The notes: a model not told the origin generated them from the sequence alone. 64,000 bases of DNA from Qiania dongpingensis (GCF_014337195.1 NZ_CP060634.1:806001-870000); one strand, 5' to 3'; numbered from the stretch's first letter, positions 27,405 to 36,114 are shown. Numbers and translations are program-made.

Positions 27405-28172
27405 ATGGAACCTATCCTTGAATTCATACATGTATGTTTTTCCTATCATTCACTGGACGGTGAGACATCCGCACTTTATGACATCTCTTTGAAGGTCAGC
27501 CCCGGAGAATTCGTAGCGGTCGTGGGGCCCTCCGGCTGTGGAAAAACAACGCTCCTGTCCCTAATCAGCGGCCTTTTAAAGCCGGAATCAGGAGAAATAC
27601 GACTGTTTGGGAAAGCTCAGGGCACCTCCGGCGCCAACATCGGCTATATGCTTCAGAGAGACCACCTTTTTGAATGGCGGACGGTCTATGACAATGTGCT
27701 CCTGGGCCTGGAAATCAAGCGCAACTTAACCTCCAATGCCCGGGCCAGCGTGGATTCCATGCTGGACACCTATGGCTTGTCGGCTTTTAAAGACGCCCCT
27801 CCGTCTTCTTTATCCGGAGGTATGCGCCAAAGGGCTGCGCTCATCCGCACTCTGGCCCTGGAGCCTGATATCCTGCTTCTCGACGAACCATTTTCCGCTC
27901 TGGATTACCAGACAAGGCTGGAAGTGGGCGACGACATCGGCGGTATCATCCGCAAGGAGCATAAAACCGCTGTTCTGGTCACTCATGACCTTTCGGAGGC
28001 CATTACGCTGGCAGACAAGGTAGTCATACTTTCAGACCGGCCCGCCCGCATCAAAAAAATTCTGCCTCTGCACTTTGACGAGGTCTATGATTCTCCCTTA
28101 AAGAGACGAAGCTCTCCTCAGTTCAGCGGCTATTTTGAAGAAATATGGAAGGAGCTCAAATCCAATGGATAA
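27405..28172 (+). CDS. SsuB/TauB-like ABC importer ATPase
   Basis: 255 residues starting at the ATG at 27405, which has GGAGG 6 bases upstream. Walker A GPSGCGKTT near residue 45, Q-loop QRDHLFEW, signature LSGGMRQRAALIR near 140, Walker B ILLLDEPFSALD and the switch VTHDLSEA. This pattern belongs to the nitrate/sulfonate/taurine/hydroxymethylpyrimidine importer family. It overlaps the permease gene by 8 bp. The substrate is undetermined because the binding protein is not encoded nearby. Confidence 0.9.
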   Translation: MEPILEFIHVCFSYHSLDGETSALYDISLKVSPGEFVAVVGPSGCGKTTLLSLISGLLKPESGEIRLFGKAQGTSGANIGYMLQRDHLFEWRTVYDNVLLGLEIKRNLTSNARASVDSMLDTYGLSAFKDAPPSSLSGGMRQRAALIRTLALEPDILLLDEPFSALDYQTRLEVGDDIGGIIRKEHKTAVLVTHDLSEAITLADKVVILSDRPARIKKILPLHFDEVYDSPLKRRSSPQFSGYFEEIWKELKSNG

Positions 28173-28965
28173 TTCCCTCTCCAAAGCCCAAGTGGCCTAC
28201 CTGAGGGCGCGCTCCCGTCACAAACGCCTCGTTCTCATCGGACAGATTCTTTTATTTATCCTGTTCATCGGCGCCTGGGAGCTCACCGCCCGCATCGGCC
28301 TTTTGAATGATTTTATATTCAGCAGTCCATCCCGCATGATAACCTGTTTCATCCAAATGACAGAAGATTTCAGTATTTTTCGCCATATCGGAGTGACACT
28401 GGCAGAAACCATCGGCAGCTTTTTCCTGGTCATGGCCATCGGCCTCCTGGCCGCTATGCTGCTCTGGCTGAGCCCTACCTTGTCGGAGCTTCTGGAACCG
28501 TACCTGGTAATGCTCAACAGTCTTCCGAAATCAGCACTCGCCCCCGTACTCATCGTATGGCTGGGCAACAATGTGAAAACTATCGTCGTGGCGGCCATTT
28601 CCGTGGCCGTTTTTGGCTCCATCATGACACTCCACACGGGCTTTCGAAGCGTCGACCAGGATAAGATCAAGCTCATCTACACTCTGGGCGGCAGAAAGAG
28701 GGATGTCTTAAAAAAGGTACTTGTTCCCAGCGCTGTTCCGCTTATCATCAATAACATGAAGGTCAACATCGGCCTCTGCCTCGTAGGCGTCATCATCGGG
28801 GAATTTCTGGCGGCGGACAAGGGCCTGGGTTATCTGATCATCTATGGCAGCCAAGTGTTCAAGATGGATATCGTAATGATGAGCATCGTCATCCTCTGCA
28901 TTATCTCCATGGGCCTTTACCGCATCATCGGGATGCTGGAAAAGCGGTACGTCAAGCGTCATTGA
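28165..28965 (+). CDS. SsuC/TauC-like ABC importer permease
   Basis: 266 residues from the ATG at 28165, AAGGAG upstream. Six membrane segments and the cytoplasmic EAA-type loop (YTLGGRKRDVLKKVLVPSAVPLIINNMK) that docks to the ATPase. AWELTARIGLLNDFIFSSPSRM near the start is typical of SsuC-like permeases. Encoded with the ATPase, but no periplasmic-type binding protein flanks the pair: the next gene is a small membrane protein with its own promoter. Confidence 0.9.
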   Translation: MDNSLSKAQVAYLRARSRHKRLVLIGQILLFILFIGAWELTARIGLLNDFIFSSPSRMITCFIQMTEDFSIFRHIGVTLAETIGSFFLVMAIGLLAAMLLWLSPTLSELLEPYLVMLNSLPKSALAPVLIVWLGNNVKTIVVAAISVAVFGSIMTLHTGFRSVDQDKIKLIYTLGGRKRDVLKKVLVPSAVPLIINNMKVNIGLCLVGVIIGEFLAADKGLGYLIIYGSQVFKMDIVMMSIVILCIISMGLYRIIGMLEKRYVKRH

Positions 28966-28968
28966 AGA

Positions 28969-28997
28969 TTGACAGCCGCTTCCGGCCGCTATATAAT
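28969..28997 (+). promoter_or_regulatory. Consensus sigma-A promoter for the 60-residue membrane protein
   Basis: TTGACA (28969-28974), 17-bp spacer, TATAAT (28992-28997): exact consensus. It shows the downstream small gene is a separate unit from the importer. Confidence 0.85.
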
Positions 28998-29026
28998 AGA
29001 TAAATCGAACTTGGGAGGCACATAAG

Positions 29027-29209
29027 ATGAAAAAAAGTAAATTAGTCCTGAACATTGGTTTTGTATCCATTCTTGTGGAGTTTATATTAGACGCTGTAAA
29101 AGACCGTTATTCGCTGCCCTCTTGGGTGACTCCCATAAAATGGATTCTTCTTCTGATCGCGTTTGTATGTGTGATCGGATATCTGGCACTTAAGAACGTC
29201 GAACAATGA
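29027..29209 (+). CDS. Small two-helix membrane protein, unknown function
   Basis: 60 residues, GGGAGG ahead of the ATG and a perfect promoter upstream, so very likely a real gene. Two hydrophobic segments (about 7-23 and 38-55) are separated by a short polar loop with KDRYSLPSWVTP. The N-terminus is basic (MKKSK). I do not recognise the family. The strength of its promoter suggests abundant expression. A terminator follows it directly. Confidence 0.75.
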   Translation: MKKSKLVLNIGFVSILVEFILDAVKDRYSLPSWVTPIKWILLLIAFVCVIGYLALKNVEQ

Positions 29210-29233
29210 GTAAATTGTTTTTATATAACAGTT

Positions 29234-29277
29234 AAGCCGCGGAGCGTATCCTCAGATATACCCCGCGGCTTGTTTTG
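29234..29277. terminator. Terminator between the small membrane protein gene and degV
   Basis: AAGCCGCGG and CCGCGGCTT flank a 25-base loop, with TGTTTT after it on the plus strand. Probably acts for the plus-strand gene and possibly both. Confidence 0.7.
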
Positions 29278-29297
29278 ACCGTAAAACCGTGAAACTG

Positions 29298-30143
29298 TCA
29301 CAATGCTATGATCACTCCGCCGTCCCCTGCATATGTCGTGCTGACGCCGGCTGTATCCACAATATAAACATCCTTTACCTTTATCAGACTGCAGATCAGT
29401 TCCTTTACTTTTTTTGCCCGTTCCGGACAGTTCGTATGGGAAATAGACAGCACCTTATTCTCCGCGTCCTTCGCGTCCTTCGCTTCCTTTGCAACCCACT
29501 GGGCCATCTTGGCGAGCGCCTTGTCTATGCCCCGCGCCTGATCCAGCTTAATGATCACACCTTTATCGGCTCCCATGACCGGCTTGATATTTAAGACTGT
29601 GGCAAACAAAGCCTGCAATCCGGTCAGCCTCCCGTTTTTCTTCAAAAAGTCCAGCGTCTCCAGGACAAAATAGGTTTTCATATTATCCCGAAACTCGGAC
29701 ACTTCCTTTACTATCTTCTCAAAGGATTCTCCCGCCTCCGCCATCTCCTGAATCTTTACGGCGATCCGGGCTTCTCCTATGGACGCCGAATCCGAGCTGA
29801 ACACGGCTATCTTCTTTTCACCCTTTTCTTCTATATAAAGACTTCTACCGAGGACCGCACTGTTATATGTGCCGCTCAGATGCTGAGACAATGTCACCAC
29901 AAAAATGGCTTCTGCATCGCAGTCATAGGCTTTTTTAAAAGCCTCCGGAGACGGACATGCTGTCTTCGGACAATCCGGAGTTGTGCGGACCAGTTCCAGA
30001 TACTTTGCCTGGTCAAAGCTCTCATCATCGGTAATATAGGTATCCCCCACCTGCAATGTCAGCGGAACCACCTGAAAATGACGGTCTGCTTTCAATTCCT
30101 TTGTCAAATCACAGCAGCTGTCCACTACTATCTTGTAATCCAT
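29298..30143 (-). CDS. DegV/FakB-family fatty-acid-binding protein
   Basis: 281 residues from the ATG at 30143 (AGGAGG upstream). The N-terminus MDYKIVVDSCCDL, the TACPSPEAF segment and the HTNCPERA segment near the C-terminus are DegV landmarks. DegV/FakB proteins hold a fatty acid for phosphorylation by FakA, feeding exogenous fatty acids into phospholipids. No fakA is adjacent. The serine-rich VVTLSQHLSGTYNSA region is the expected lipid-pocket signature. Confidence 0.9.
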   Translation of the reverse strand: MDYKIVVDSCCDLTKELKADRHFQVVPLTLQVGDTYITDDESFDQAKYLELVRTTPDCPKTACPSPEAFKKAYDCDAEAIFVVTLSQHLSGTYNSAVLGRSLYIEEKGEKKIAVFSSDSASIGEARIAVKIQEMAEAGESFEKIVKEVSEFRDNMKTYFVLETLDFLKKNGRLTGLQALFATVLNIKPVMGADKGVIIKLDQARGIDKALAKMAQWVAKEAKDAKDAENKVLSISHTNCPERAKKVKELICSLIKVKDVYIVDTAGVSTTYAGDGGVIIAL

Positions 30144-30289
30144 ATTTTCCCTCCTGTACTGCCTTACTACTTTTTTGTGGAGCATTTACCACTCTATGTA
30201 GTTTTCATTACCATTTATGATAGCACAGAATACGCGCTTTGAAAAGGGAGAATGTAATCTTTTTTATCTAATTTCCAAAGCTTTCCCGA

Positions 30290-31609
30290 TTACTGCTCCT
30301 GCCAAAAGCATCTCATAAGATCAGAAAGAGCTTCCTGGTCCTTAACTCCCATCACTTCCCTGGCGGAATGCATAGCCAGCAAAGGGATGCCGATATCCGC
30401 CGTATTCATCACCGCAAAAGAGGATGCGATGGAGCCCAGGGTACTGCCGCTTCCCACATCAGAGCGGTTGGCAAAAAGCTGGAGCGGTATATGATTTTTA
30501 TCACAAATGCTTCTGACTACGCCGACAGCTTCTCCGTCCGTGGCATATTTCTGATTGCTCTCCGCCTTTAAAGCCACGCCTCCGTTTAGAAATACCGGAT
30601 TCGTCACGTCGCTCTTATCCGGCTGATTCGGATGCTTTCCATGAGCCACATCCACTGAAAGCAGAAAGCTTTTCAGCAGACAGTTGATACAGTCCTCACC
30701 GCTGTAACCGAAAGAACGGCAGATTTTTTCCATCACCAGCGCAAGAAGAGAAGAACCGGCCCCCTGCTTCGTCTTGCTGCCAATCTCCTCATGGTCAAAA
30801 AACACGGCCATATCCACGCCGCTTCCTCTCTCTGTCCCTGCGAGCAGCCCATCCACGCAAGCACTTACTGAGGTCAGGTTATCCAGTCTGGGCGCTGAGA
30901 GAAACTCACCGTTCATTCCAAGGATATCCGGCTTATCGCAGTTATAAACAGAAAGTTCATAAAATAAAATATCTTCCGGAGCTGCGTCAAGCTCTCCCGC
31001 CAGAGCATTCAGAAAAAATCCTCCTTTATTCAGCACATCCGACGCAGCCTGTCCGGCCATCGGGAGCATATCCTTCTGCTTATTTAACTCCACACCTTTA
31101 TTCACTTCCCGGTTCATATGAATGGCCAGGTTGGGAATCGTGAACACAGGGCGTCCGAAATCCATCAGACGGGTCTCGGGGCTGAAGCAGCCGTTTCCTT
31201 TGAGCGTCACCCTTCCGGCCACGGAAAGAGGTCTGTCAAGCCAAGTATTTAAGATAGGGCCTCCATACGTTTCCACATTGACCTTCGCATAAGTATCCTG
31301 GGACATATCCGGAGCCGTTTTTATACGCATGCAGGGCCAGTCTGTATGGGCCGCCGCGATCCGAAAGCTCTGAAGGCGCCCAAAGCCAGGATTTATGCGG
31401 AACGCGAACATGGAAGAGCCGTGGGCTTTCACATAATATTTCCCTCCCTTATCCAGAGACCAGCTGTCCCACAGTCCCAGCTCCTGATACCCGTCTCGTT
31501 CAAGCTCTTCTGCCGCGGCCTCCACCACATGATACGGCGATATCCCCCGCTCGATATATCTTAAGAGCCCCTCAGGCACTCTGCTTTCCAGGTTCTGTCT
31601 GTCCGCCAT
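30290..31609 (-). CDS. apeB: M18-family aminopeptidase
   Basis: 439 residues from the ATG at 31609 (GGAGGAGG upstream). AAHTDWPCMRIK provides the first zinc His and Asp, VFFDHEEIGSKTKQGAGS the catalytic Glu pair and metal ligand, and LLAMHSAREVMGVKD the final His. These identify M18 (aspartyl aminopeptidase/ApeB) metallopeptidases, large cytosolic particles that trim N-terminal residues. Monocistronic in appearance. Confidence 0.93.
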   Translation of the reverse strand: MADRQNLESRVPEGLLRYIERGISPYHVVEAAAEELERDGYQELGLWDSWSLDKGGKYYVKAHGSSMFAFRINPGFGRLQSFRIAAAHTDWPCMRIKTAPDMSQDTYAKVNVETYGGPILNTWLDRPLSVAGRVTLKGNGCFSPETRLMDFGRPVFTIPNLAIHMNREVNKGVELNKQKDMLPMAGQAASDVLNKGGFFLNALAGELDAAPEDILFYELSVYNCDKPDILGMNGEFLSAPRLDNLTSVSACVDGLLAGTERGSGVDMAVFFDHEEIGSKTKQGAGSSLLALVMEKICRSFGYSGEDCINCLLKSFLLSVDVAHGKHPNQPDKSDVTNPVFLNGGVALKAESNQKYATDGEAVGVVRSICDKNHIPLQLFANRSDVGSGSTLGSIASSFAVMNTADIGIPLLAMHSAREVMGVKDQEALSDLMRCFWQEQ

Positions 31610-31732
31610 TCTTCTTTCCTCCTCCTGCATTCATTTCAGATTCTGTCTTTCTTTTCCAGTATACCACATTTTTAAAGAAAGACTTCCCTTTTTCCGGATT
31701 TTCTCCTATACTGAACGTATTAGGAGGTTCTC

Positions 31733-32230
31733 ATGATAGCGTTAAACATACCAGACAAAAAGGATTTCACATCCAAGCTGTTTCTTCAGGACACCTTTGA
31801 TTCATTTTTGGTATCTCAGGCTTCCTTCACTACAAGCATTACCGTTTCTCTGGACGGTTCTCTCCACCGCGATTATTTCACTGACGCAGAATGGGAAGAA
31901 ATGGAACAGCACGATTTCGCCCGCTGGCCGCTTCTTAAGCCTTTGTGCTACCAGGTCGTCAAGGGCAGGCGGCTGCCGGAGCACTTTAAAGTCGTCTTCG
32001 TGCTGTCCCGCTCCAATACAGAAAAGCTGTTGTCGGAAACCGGCCTGTCTATCTCGGCGGAACAGGTCAGCGGTCTGTTTCTGAATGTCCGCTACGATCA
32101 GGGAACACTTCAATGTGTGACCGGCGTCTCCCTCTCTTTTTTTACCCCCGATAAGTCTCTGGATCGGGCATGGGATGACATGATAAGGCGCTACTTCAGA
32201 TCTAAGGAAATATTCTGGGAAGAAAATTAG
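31733..32230 (+). CDS. Uncharacterised protein, probably DUF5721 family
   Basis: 165 residues, TTAGGAGG before the ATG. A soluble alpha/beta protein starting MIALNIPDKKDFTSKLFLQDTFDSFLV and ending in a tryptophan- and arginine-rich helix (DRAWDDMIRRYFRSKEIFW). I recall this pattern as the Lachnospiraceae family DUF5721, found near primary metabolism genes, but from memory only. No catalytic motif is visible. It precedes htpG, which has its own promoter. Confidence 0.8.
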   Translation: MIALNIPDKKDFTSKLFLQDTFDSFLVSQASFTTSITVSLDGSLHRDYFTDAEWEEMEQHDFARWPLLKPLCYQVVKGRRLPEHFKVVFVLSRSNTEKLLSETGLSISAEQVSGLFLNVRYDQGTLQCVTGVSLSFFTPDKSLDRAWDDMIRRYFRSKEIFWEEN

Positions 32231-32278
32231 AGCCTTTCTCCCTTATTTCAGCAAAAATCGGAAAACAAAAGCGAATTG

Positions 32279-32305
32279 CTAGCACTCGTGTCTAATGAGT
32301 GCTAA
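32279..32305 (+). promoter_or_regulatory. CIRCE element (HrcA operator) upstream of htpG
   Basis: cTAGCACTC - 9 bases - GAGTGCTAA: 17 of the 18 consensus positions. It sits just upstream of the htpG -35, predicting HrcA control of htpG, which in Bacillus subtilis is HrcA-independent. Confidence 0.92.
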
Positions 32306-32312
32306 TTTTTTC

Positions 32313-32341
32313 TTGACTTTTATAATCTCGCGTATTACAAT
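32313..32341 (+). promoter_or_regulatory. htpG promoter
   Basis: TTGACT (32313-32318), 17-bp spacer, TACAAT (32336-32341). Eight bases downstream of the CIRCE element. Confidence 0.8.
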
Positions 32342-32412
32342 ATACCAAAGAAATCAAAAAAGACTGTTTCGTCTTTTCAAACCCACAAAGAAAAAAGAAA
32401 GGTGTGATTGAT

Positions 32413-34413
32413 ATGCCAGAGAAACAGGGCAATTTATCCATTAACAGTGAAAACATATTTCCGATCATAAAGAAATGGCTTTACAGTGACCACGATATTT
32501 TTTACCGTGAGCTGATCTCCAACGGCTGCGACGCCATCACCAAGTTGAAAAAGCTGGATGTGATGGGCGAGTTTGAGATTCCGGAGGATACCGAATTTAA
32601 AATCCAGGTCACGGTAGATCCCGACGAAAAGACCATCTCCTTCAAGGACAACGGCATTGGAATGACCTTTGAAGAGCTGGACGAGTACATCAACCAGATT
32701 GCTTTTTCCGGAGCTAAGGATTTCCTGGAGAAATATAAGGACAAGACGAACGAGGATCAGATCATTGGACATTTTGGCCTGGGCTTCTATTCCTCCTTCA
32801 TGGTCGCGGACAAGGTAAGCATCGATACAAAATCCTATCGTGCCGACGCTCCTGCCGTCCACTGGGAATCGGACGGAGGCCAGGAATTCGCCATGGCTGA
32901 AGGGAGCAAGGAAGATTTCGGAACAGAGATCACCTTGTATCTCAACGAAGACAGCCTGGAATTTGCCAACGAATATAAAGCCCGCGAAGTCATCGAGAAA
33001 TACTGCTCCTTCATGCCTGTAAACATTTTCCTGAACAAGGCGAACGCCCCTCAGGAATACGAGACCATTGATGTGAGCGAGGTGACGGAAAAGGATGTAG
33101 TGGTGGAGACCACCATTGAAGAAGCCAAGACAGAAGAACGGGAAAATGAGAACGGAGAAAAAGAAATCGTAGAGATTTCTCCCCGGAAGGAACTTGCCAA
33201 GATCAACAAGCGTCCTGTTCCTCTGAACGATGTTCATCCTCTCTGGACGAAGCATCCCAATGAATGTACCGATGAAGAATACAAGAAATTTTACCGTACC
33301 GTATTCAACGACTATAAGGAGCCTTTATTCTGGATTCATCTGAATATGGACTATCCGTTCAATTTAAAAGGCATTCTTTACTTCCCGAAAATCGGCTCCC
33401 AGTATGAGAGCATTGAGGGAACCATCAAGCTTTACAACAGCCAGGTATTTGTTGCGGACAATATCAAGGAAGTCATCCCTGAATTCCTGATGCTGTTAAA
33501 AGGTGTGATCGACTGCCCCGATCTTCCTCTAAATGTCTCCAGGAGCGCTTTGCAGAACGACGGCTTCGTCAAAAAGATTTCTGACTACATCACCAAGAAG
33601 GTAGCGGACAAGCTGACCGGCATGTATAAGGTCGAGAAGGAGAATTATGAAAAATACTGGGACGATCTGAGTCCCTTCATTAAATTCGGTTATATCCGGG
33701 ATGAAAAATTTGAGGACAAGATAAAAGACTGTATCCTGTTCAAGAACCTGGAGGGCCGGTATCTGACCCTGGCAGAATGCCTGGAAGAAAACAAAGAAGC
33801 TCACGAAAATACGGTCTTCTATGTGACCGATGAGAAAGCGCAGAGCCAATATATCAACATGTTCAAGGAAGCCGGTATTGACGCGGTCATTCTGACCCAC
33901 ACCATTGACTCTCCTTTTATTAGCCATGTGGAACAGAAAAATGAAAACGTGCATTTCCTGAGAATCGATACGGATCTGGACAGCGCATTCAAGGAAGAGA
34001 CCGGGGAGGAAGAAAAAGAATCCCTGAGCAAGATGACCGACAAGCTGACGGAGACCTTCCGGAAAGCTCTCGGCGATGACAAGCTGGAAGTCAAGGTGGA
34101 AAAGCTTAAAAATTCATCCATTGCTTCTGTTGTCACTTCGTCCGAGGACAGCCGCCGGATGCAGGATATGATGAAAATGTACAGTATGGGAGATATGAAC
34201 ATGGATATGTTCGGCGCTTCTGAAAGTCTGGTGCTGAACGCGAATCATCCTCTCGTGACTTATGTACTGGAGCACGAGGACAGTGAAGATACCTCCATAT
34301 TCTGCGAGCAGCTGTATGACCTGGCTCTTTTAAGCCATGGAAGCCTCTCTCCGGAGCGCATGAGCAAATTTATTGCCCGTACCAATGACGTAATGTTAAA
34401 GCTGGCTGAATAA
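32413..34413 (+). CDS. htpG: Hsp90-family chaperone HtpG
   Basis: 666 residues from the ATG at 32413; an upstream in-frame GTG at 32404 is less likely. The Bergerat ATP site is intact: ELISNGCDAITKL near residue 38, DNGIGM near 83 and GHFGLGFYSSFMVAD near 120. The middle domain carries LNVSRSALQND with the ATP-sensing arginine. Size fits bacterial HtpG (about 620-670). It refolds proteins in the cytoplasm. Expression should be heat-induced through the CIRCE element. A strong hairpin follows. Confidence 0.97.
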   Translation: MPEKQGNLSINSENIFPIIKKWLYSDHDIFYRELISNGCDAITKLKKLDVMGEFEIPEDTEFKIQVTVDPDEKTISFKDNGIGMTFEELDEYINQIAFSGAKDFLEKYKDKTNEDQIIGHFGLGFYSSFMVADKVSIDTKSYRADAPAVHWESDGGQEFAMAEGSKEDFGTEITLYLNEDSLEFANEYKAREVIEKYCSFMPVNIFLNKANAPQEYETIDVSEVTEKDVVVETTIEEAKTEERENENGEKEIVEISPRKELAKINKRPVPLNDVHPLWTKHPNECTDEEYKKFYRTVFNDYKEPLFWIHLNMDYPFNLKGILYFPKIGSQYESIEGTIKLYNSQVFVADNIKEVIPEFLMLLKGVIDCPDLPLNVSRSALQNDGFVKKISDYITKKVADKLTGMYKVEKENYEKYWDDLSPFIKFGYIRDEKFEDKIKDCILFKNLEGRYLTLAECLEENKEAHENTVFYVTDEKAQSQYINMFKEAGIDAVILTHTIDSPFISHVEQKNENVHFLRIDTDLDSAFKEETGEEEKESLSKMTDKLTETFRKALGDDKLEVKVEKLKNSSIASVVTSSEDSRRMQDMMKMYSMGDMNMDMFGASESLVLNANHPLVTYVLEHEDSEDTSIFCEQLYDLALLSHGSLSPERMSKFIARTNDVMLKLAE

Positions 34414-34423
34414 AAACGAAATG

Positions 34424-34460
34424 CTGCCGCCGGATGGCCGATACCATCCGGCGGCAGTTT
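34424..34460. terminator. Intrinsic terminator after htpG
   Basis: CTGCCGCCGGATGG / CCATCCGGCGGCAG, 14-bp perfect stem, followed by TTTATT on the plus strand; it may also end the small minus-strand gene next to it. Confidence 0.85.
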
Positions 34461-34461
34461 A

Positions 34462-34596
34462 TTAATGATGTCTGTGATTTCTGTTCTCCCGGTTCTTTTT
34501 TTCCTGCCGTTTTCTCTCCCTTTCTTTTTGTGCTTCGTCACATTCCTCATCTATCTCATATACTGAATCTTCATCAATGATAAGTCTGGTTTTCAT
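34462..34596 (-). CDS. Small charged protein of 44 residues, unknown function
   Basis: ATG at 34596 with AAGGAG 9 bases upstream. The protein begins MKTRLIIDEDSVYEIDEEC and ends in a strongly basic tail (KEREKRQEKKNRENRNHRHH type composition). The N-terminal half is acidic, the C-terminal half basic. The gene ends at the htpG terminator on the opposite strand. Its good ribosome site and clean ending make it a likely real gene that length cut-offs would miss. I have only a vague memory of similar Lachnospiraceae proteins, so family assignment is left open. Confidence 0.6.
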   Translation of the reverse strand: MKTRLIIDEDSVYEIDEECDEAQKERERKRQEKKNRENRNHRHH

Positions 34597-34746
34597 ATAA
34601 AGCGTCTCCTTACACATAATAGTGGTTCCTCAGAAACCGCTCATAATATCATATGCCGAATTTTCCAATTTCGTTTTTCCTCTTGCCTGCATAGGTCAAC
34701 CCCTCCTCCGCATAAAGTAAAGGGAACAAACCTACGAGGTGCCATT

Positions 34747-35376
34747 TTGGAACAAGATAGCTTCAAAGCAACCGAACTGGACAAAATGACCAGCGGCTAC
34801 AACCTCCAGATGCTGAAAGCGGCCCTGGCTTATTTTCCTGCCTCACAGAAACGTCTTCTGTCCGTGCTCGTAAAATTCCAGGAGCTTAAAAATACCGTGA
34901 ACTTGTTTTCTTCTCCTGAAGCAGCCGATGCCTTAAGCATCTGCTCCGCCTCTGAAGGCGCTCCCAAAAAAGGATTCTTTGACGTATTAAATGAAATAAA
35001 AGATTATGGCAGTCCGGAGCAGAAGAAAGCCTTCGACCGGCTGAATTACATCATCCAGCTGTCCTCCTTATATGATCAGATGCCTCAAGGCGGAGCGGCC
35101 GCTGAACCTGCAGGCCAGACCCGGGAAGAACCGGCTCCGTTCACCGTAGTATCCGGACAGCCTGCCGCGGAGGAAGAAGAAAAGGCCACGCTGTCAGCCG
35201 CTTCCCTGGATCCAGACTCACCGTCCGGGCCTTCTTCATCTGAAGCCGATGATGACTTCCGAAGCTTTATCCGCGGCTCTTTGAGCTCCAGTCAGCAGGC
35301 CCTTTTCGATTCTTACAGCGCTATGTTCCATTCTCTCAACAATGCACCAGGAAAGGAGCCACATCATAATGAATAA
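34747..35376 (+). CDS. Unknown protein with helical N-terminus and acidic low-complexity linker
   Basis: 209 residues from a TTG at 34747 with GAGGTG 6 bases ahead. Residues 1-120 look helical (MLKAALAYFPASQKRLLSVLVKFQELKN). Residues 120-175 are a P/E/S-rich disordered stretch. The last 35 residues again look helical (FRSFIRGSLSSSQQALFDSYSAMFHSLN). I do not recognise it. It overlaps the next gene by 8 bp, and both share the theme of a small helical module plus a disordered segment, suggesting the two products work together. No catalytic motif, signal peptide or membrane segment. Confidence 0.75.
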   Translation: MEQDSFKATELDKMTSGYNLQMLKAALAYFPASQKRLLSVLVKFQELKNTVNLFSSPEAADALSICSASEGAPKKGFFDVLNEIKDYGSPEQKKAFDRLNYIIQLSSLYDQMPQGGAAAEPAGQTREEPAPFTVVSGQPAAEEEEKATLSAASLDPDSPSGPSSSEADDDFRSFIRGSLSSSQQALFDSYSAMFHSLNNAPGKEPHHNE

Positions 35377-36073
35377 CTTTCAAAACGGAATGTATAACAA
35401 CGGCATGAACGGAAATAGAGGGCGAAACATGTCCCCCGTGAACGGAGACGCCGGACAGAATCAGAATCCGGGGAACAATTACCAGAATCCGGCCGGAAGC
35501 TATCAAAACCAAGGGAATAACTTCCAGGACCAAGGGAATAGCTACCAGAATCCAGGCAATAACTTTCAGAATCCGGGCAATAACTTTCAGAATCTGGGCA
35601 GCTCACCGCAGAATCCGGGCGGCTCACCGCAGAATACCGGCACTCCCAATCAGAATACCGGCGCCCCCAATCAGAATATCGGCGCCCCTTCTCAGAATGC
35701 CGGCACAGCAGGTCAAAATTCCGGTACTGCCGGACAAAATACCGGGAACACTGGAAATCCGGGAGGCACGCCTTTGACAGGGCAAAGTAACTCCGGAAAC
35801 GACAGCTGGAAAAATGACCCCTCCTTGAAAAATATGGATTTAAAAAAGCTGGCCTTTTTATCCGAACTGGTCTCCCAATCCGGCAGCCAGTCTATGGACT
35901 CTCTGCTGCCCTTTCTGATGGCTGCCAATAAGAACGCCAATTCCATGGGGATGCAGTTCAATGACTCAGAGACAGATCTGATACTCAATGTCTTAAAAAG
36001 CCGGATGAAGCCGGGGGAACAGTCCCGAATTGATATGATTCGGAAAATGGCGGATATGCTGGGGCGGAGATAA
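35369..36073 (+). CDS. Unknown protein with Q/N/G/P tandem repeats and a helical C-terminal domain
   Basis: 234 residues from the ATG at 35369 (AAAGGAG upstream, coupled to the preceding gene). Residues about 30-140 are an imperfect repeat of QNPGNNxx / QNTGxPN units, about 15 in number, rich in Asn, Gln, Gly and Pro and almost free of charge. The C-terminal 75 residues form a separate helical domain (DLKKLAFLSELVSQ ... ETDLILNVLKSRMKPGEQSRIDMIRKMADML). No signal peptide. Composition resembles prion-like or spore-coat-like disordered proteins, but no function can be assigned. Confidence 0.75.
   Translation: MNNFQNGMYNNGMNGNRGRNMSPVNGDAGQNQNPGNNYQNPAGSYQNQGNNFQDQGNSYQNPGNNFQNPGNNFQNLGSSPQNPGGSPQNTGTPNQNTGAPNQNIGAPSQNAGTAGQNSGTAGQNTGNTGNPGGTPLTGQSNSGNDSWKNDPSLKNMDLKKLAFLSELVSQSGSQSMDSLLPFLMAANKNANSMGMQFNDSETDLILNVLKSRMKPGEQSRIDMIRKMADMLGRR
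35455..35770 (+). repeat. In-frame tandem repeat within the Q/N-rich gene
   Basis: Units of 18-24 bp based on CAGAATCCGGGC plus a variable spacer; the best-kept units are 21 bp (35558-35600). All unit lengths are multiples of three, so copy changes would keep the frame. Confidence 0.8.
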
Positions 36074-36082
36074 AAACAAAAC

Positions 36083-36114
36083 GTGCCGGAAGAGCAATCT
36101 TCCGGCACTTTATT
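36083..36114. terminator. Terminator between the Q/N-rich gene and the isochorismatase gene
   Basis: GTGCCGGAAGA / TCTTCCGGCAC perfect 11-bp stem, 4-base loop, then TTTATTATT on the plus strand; convergent genes on both sides. Confidence 0.85.

Noticed and set aside
35455..35770. CRISPR-like array of short repeats
   Set aside because: Units are in frame, have no unique spacers of equal length and encode a Q/N-rich protein segment; no cas genes nearby.
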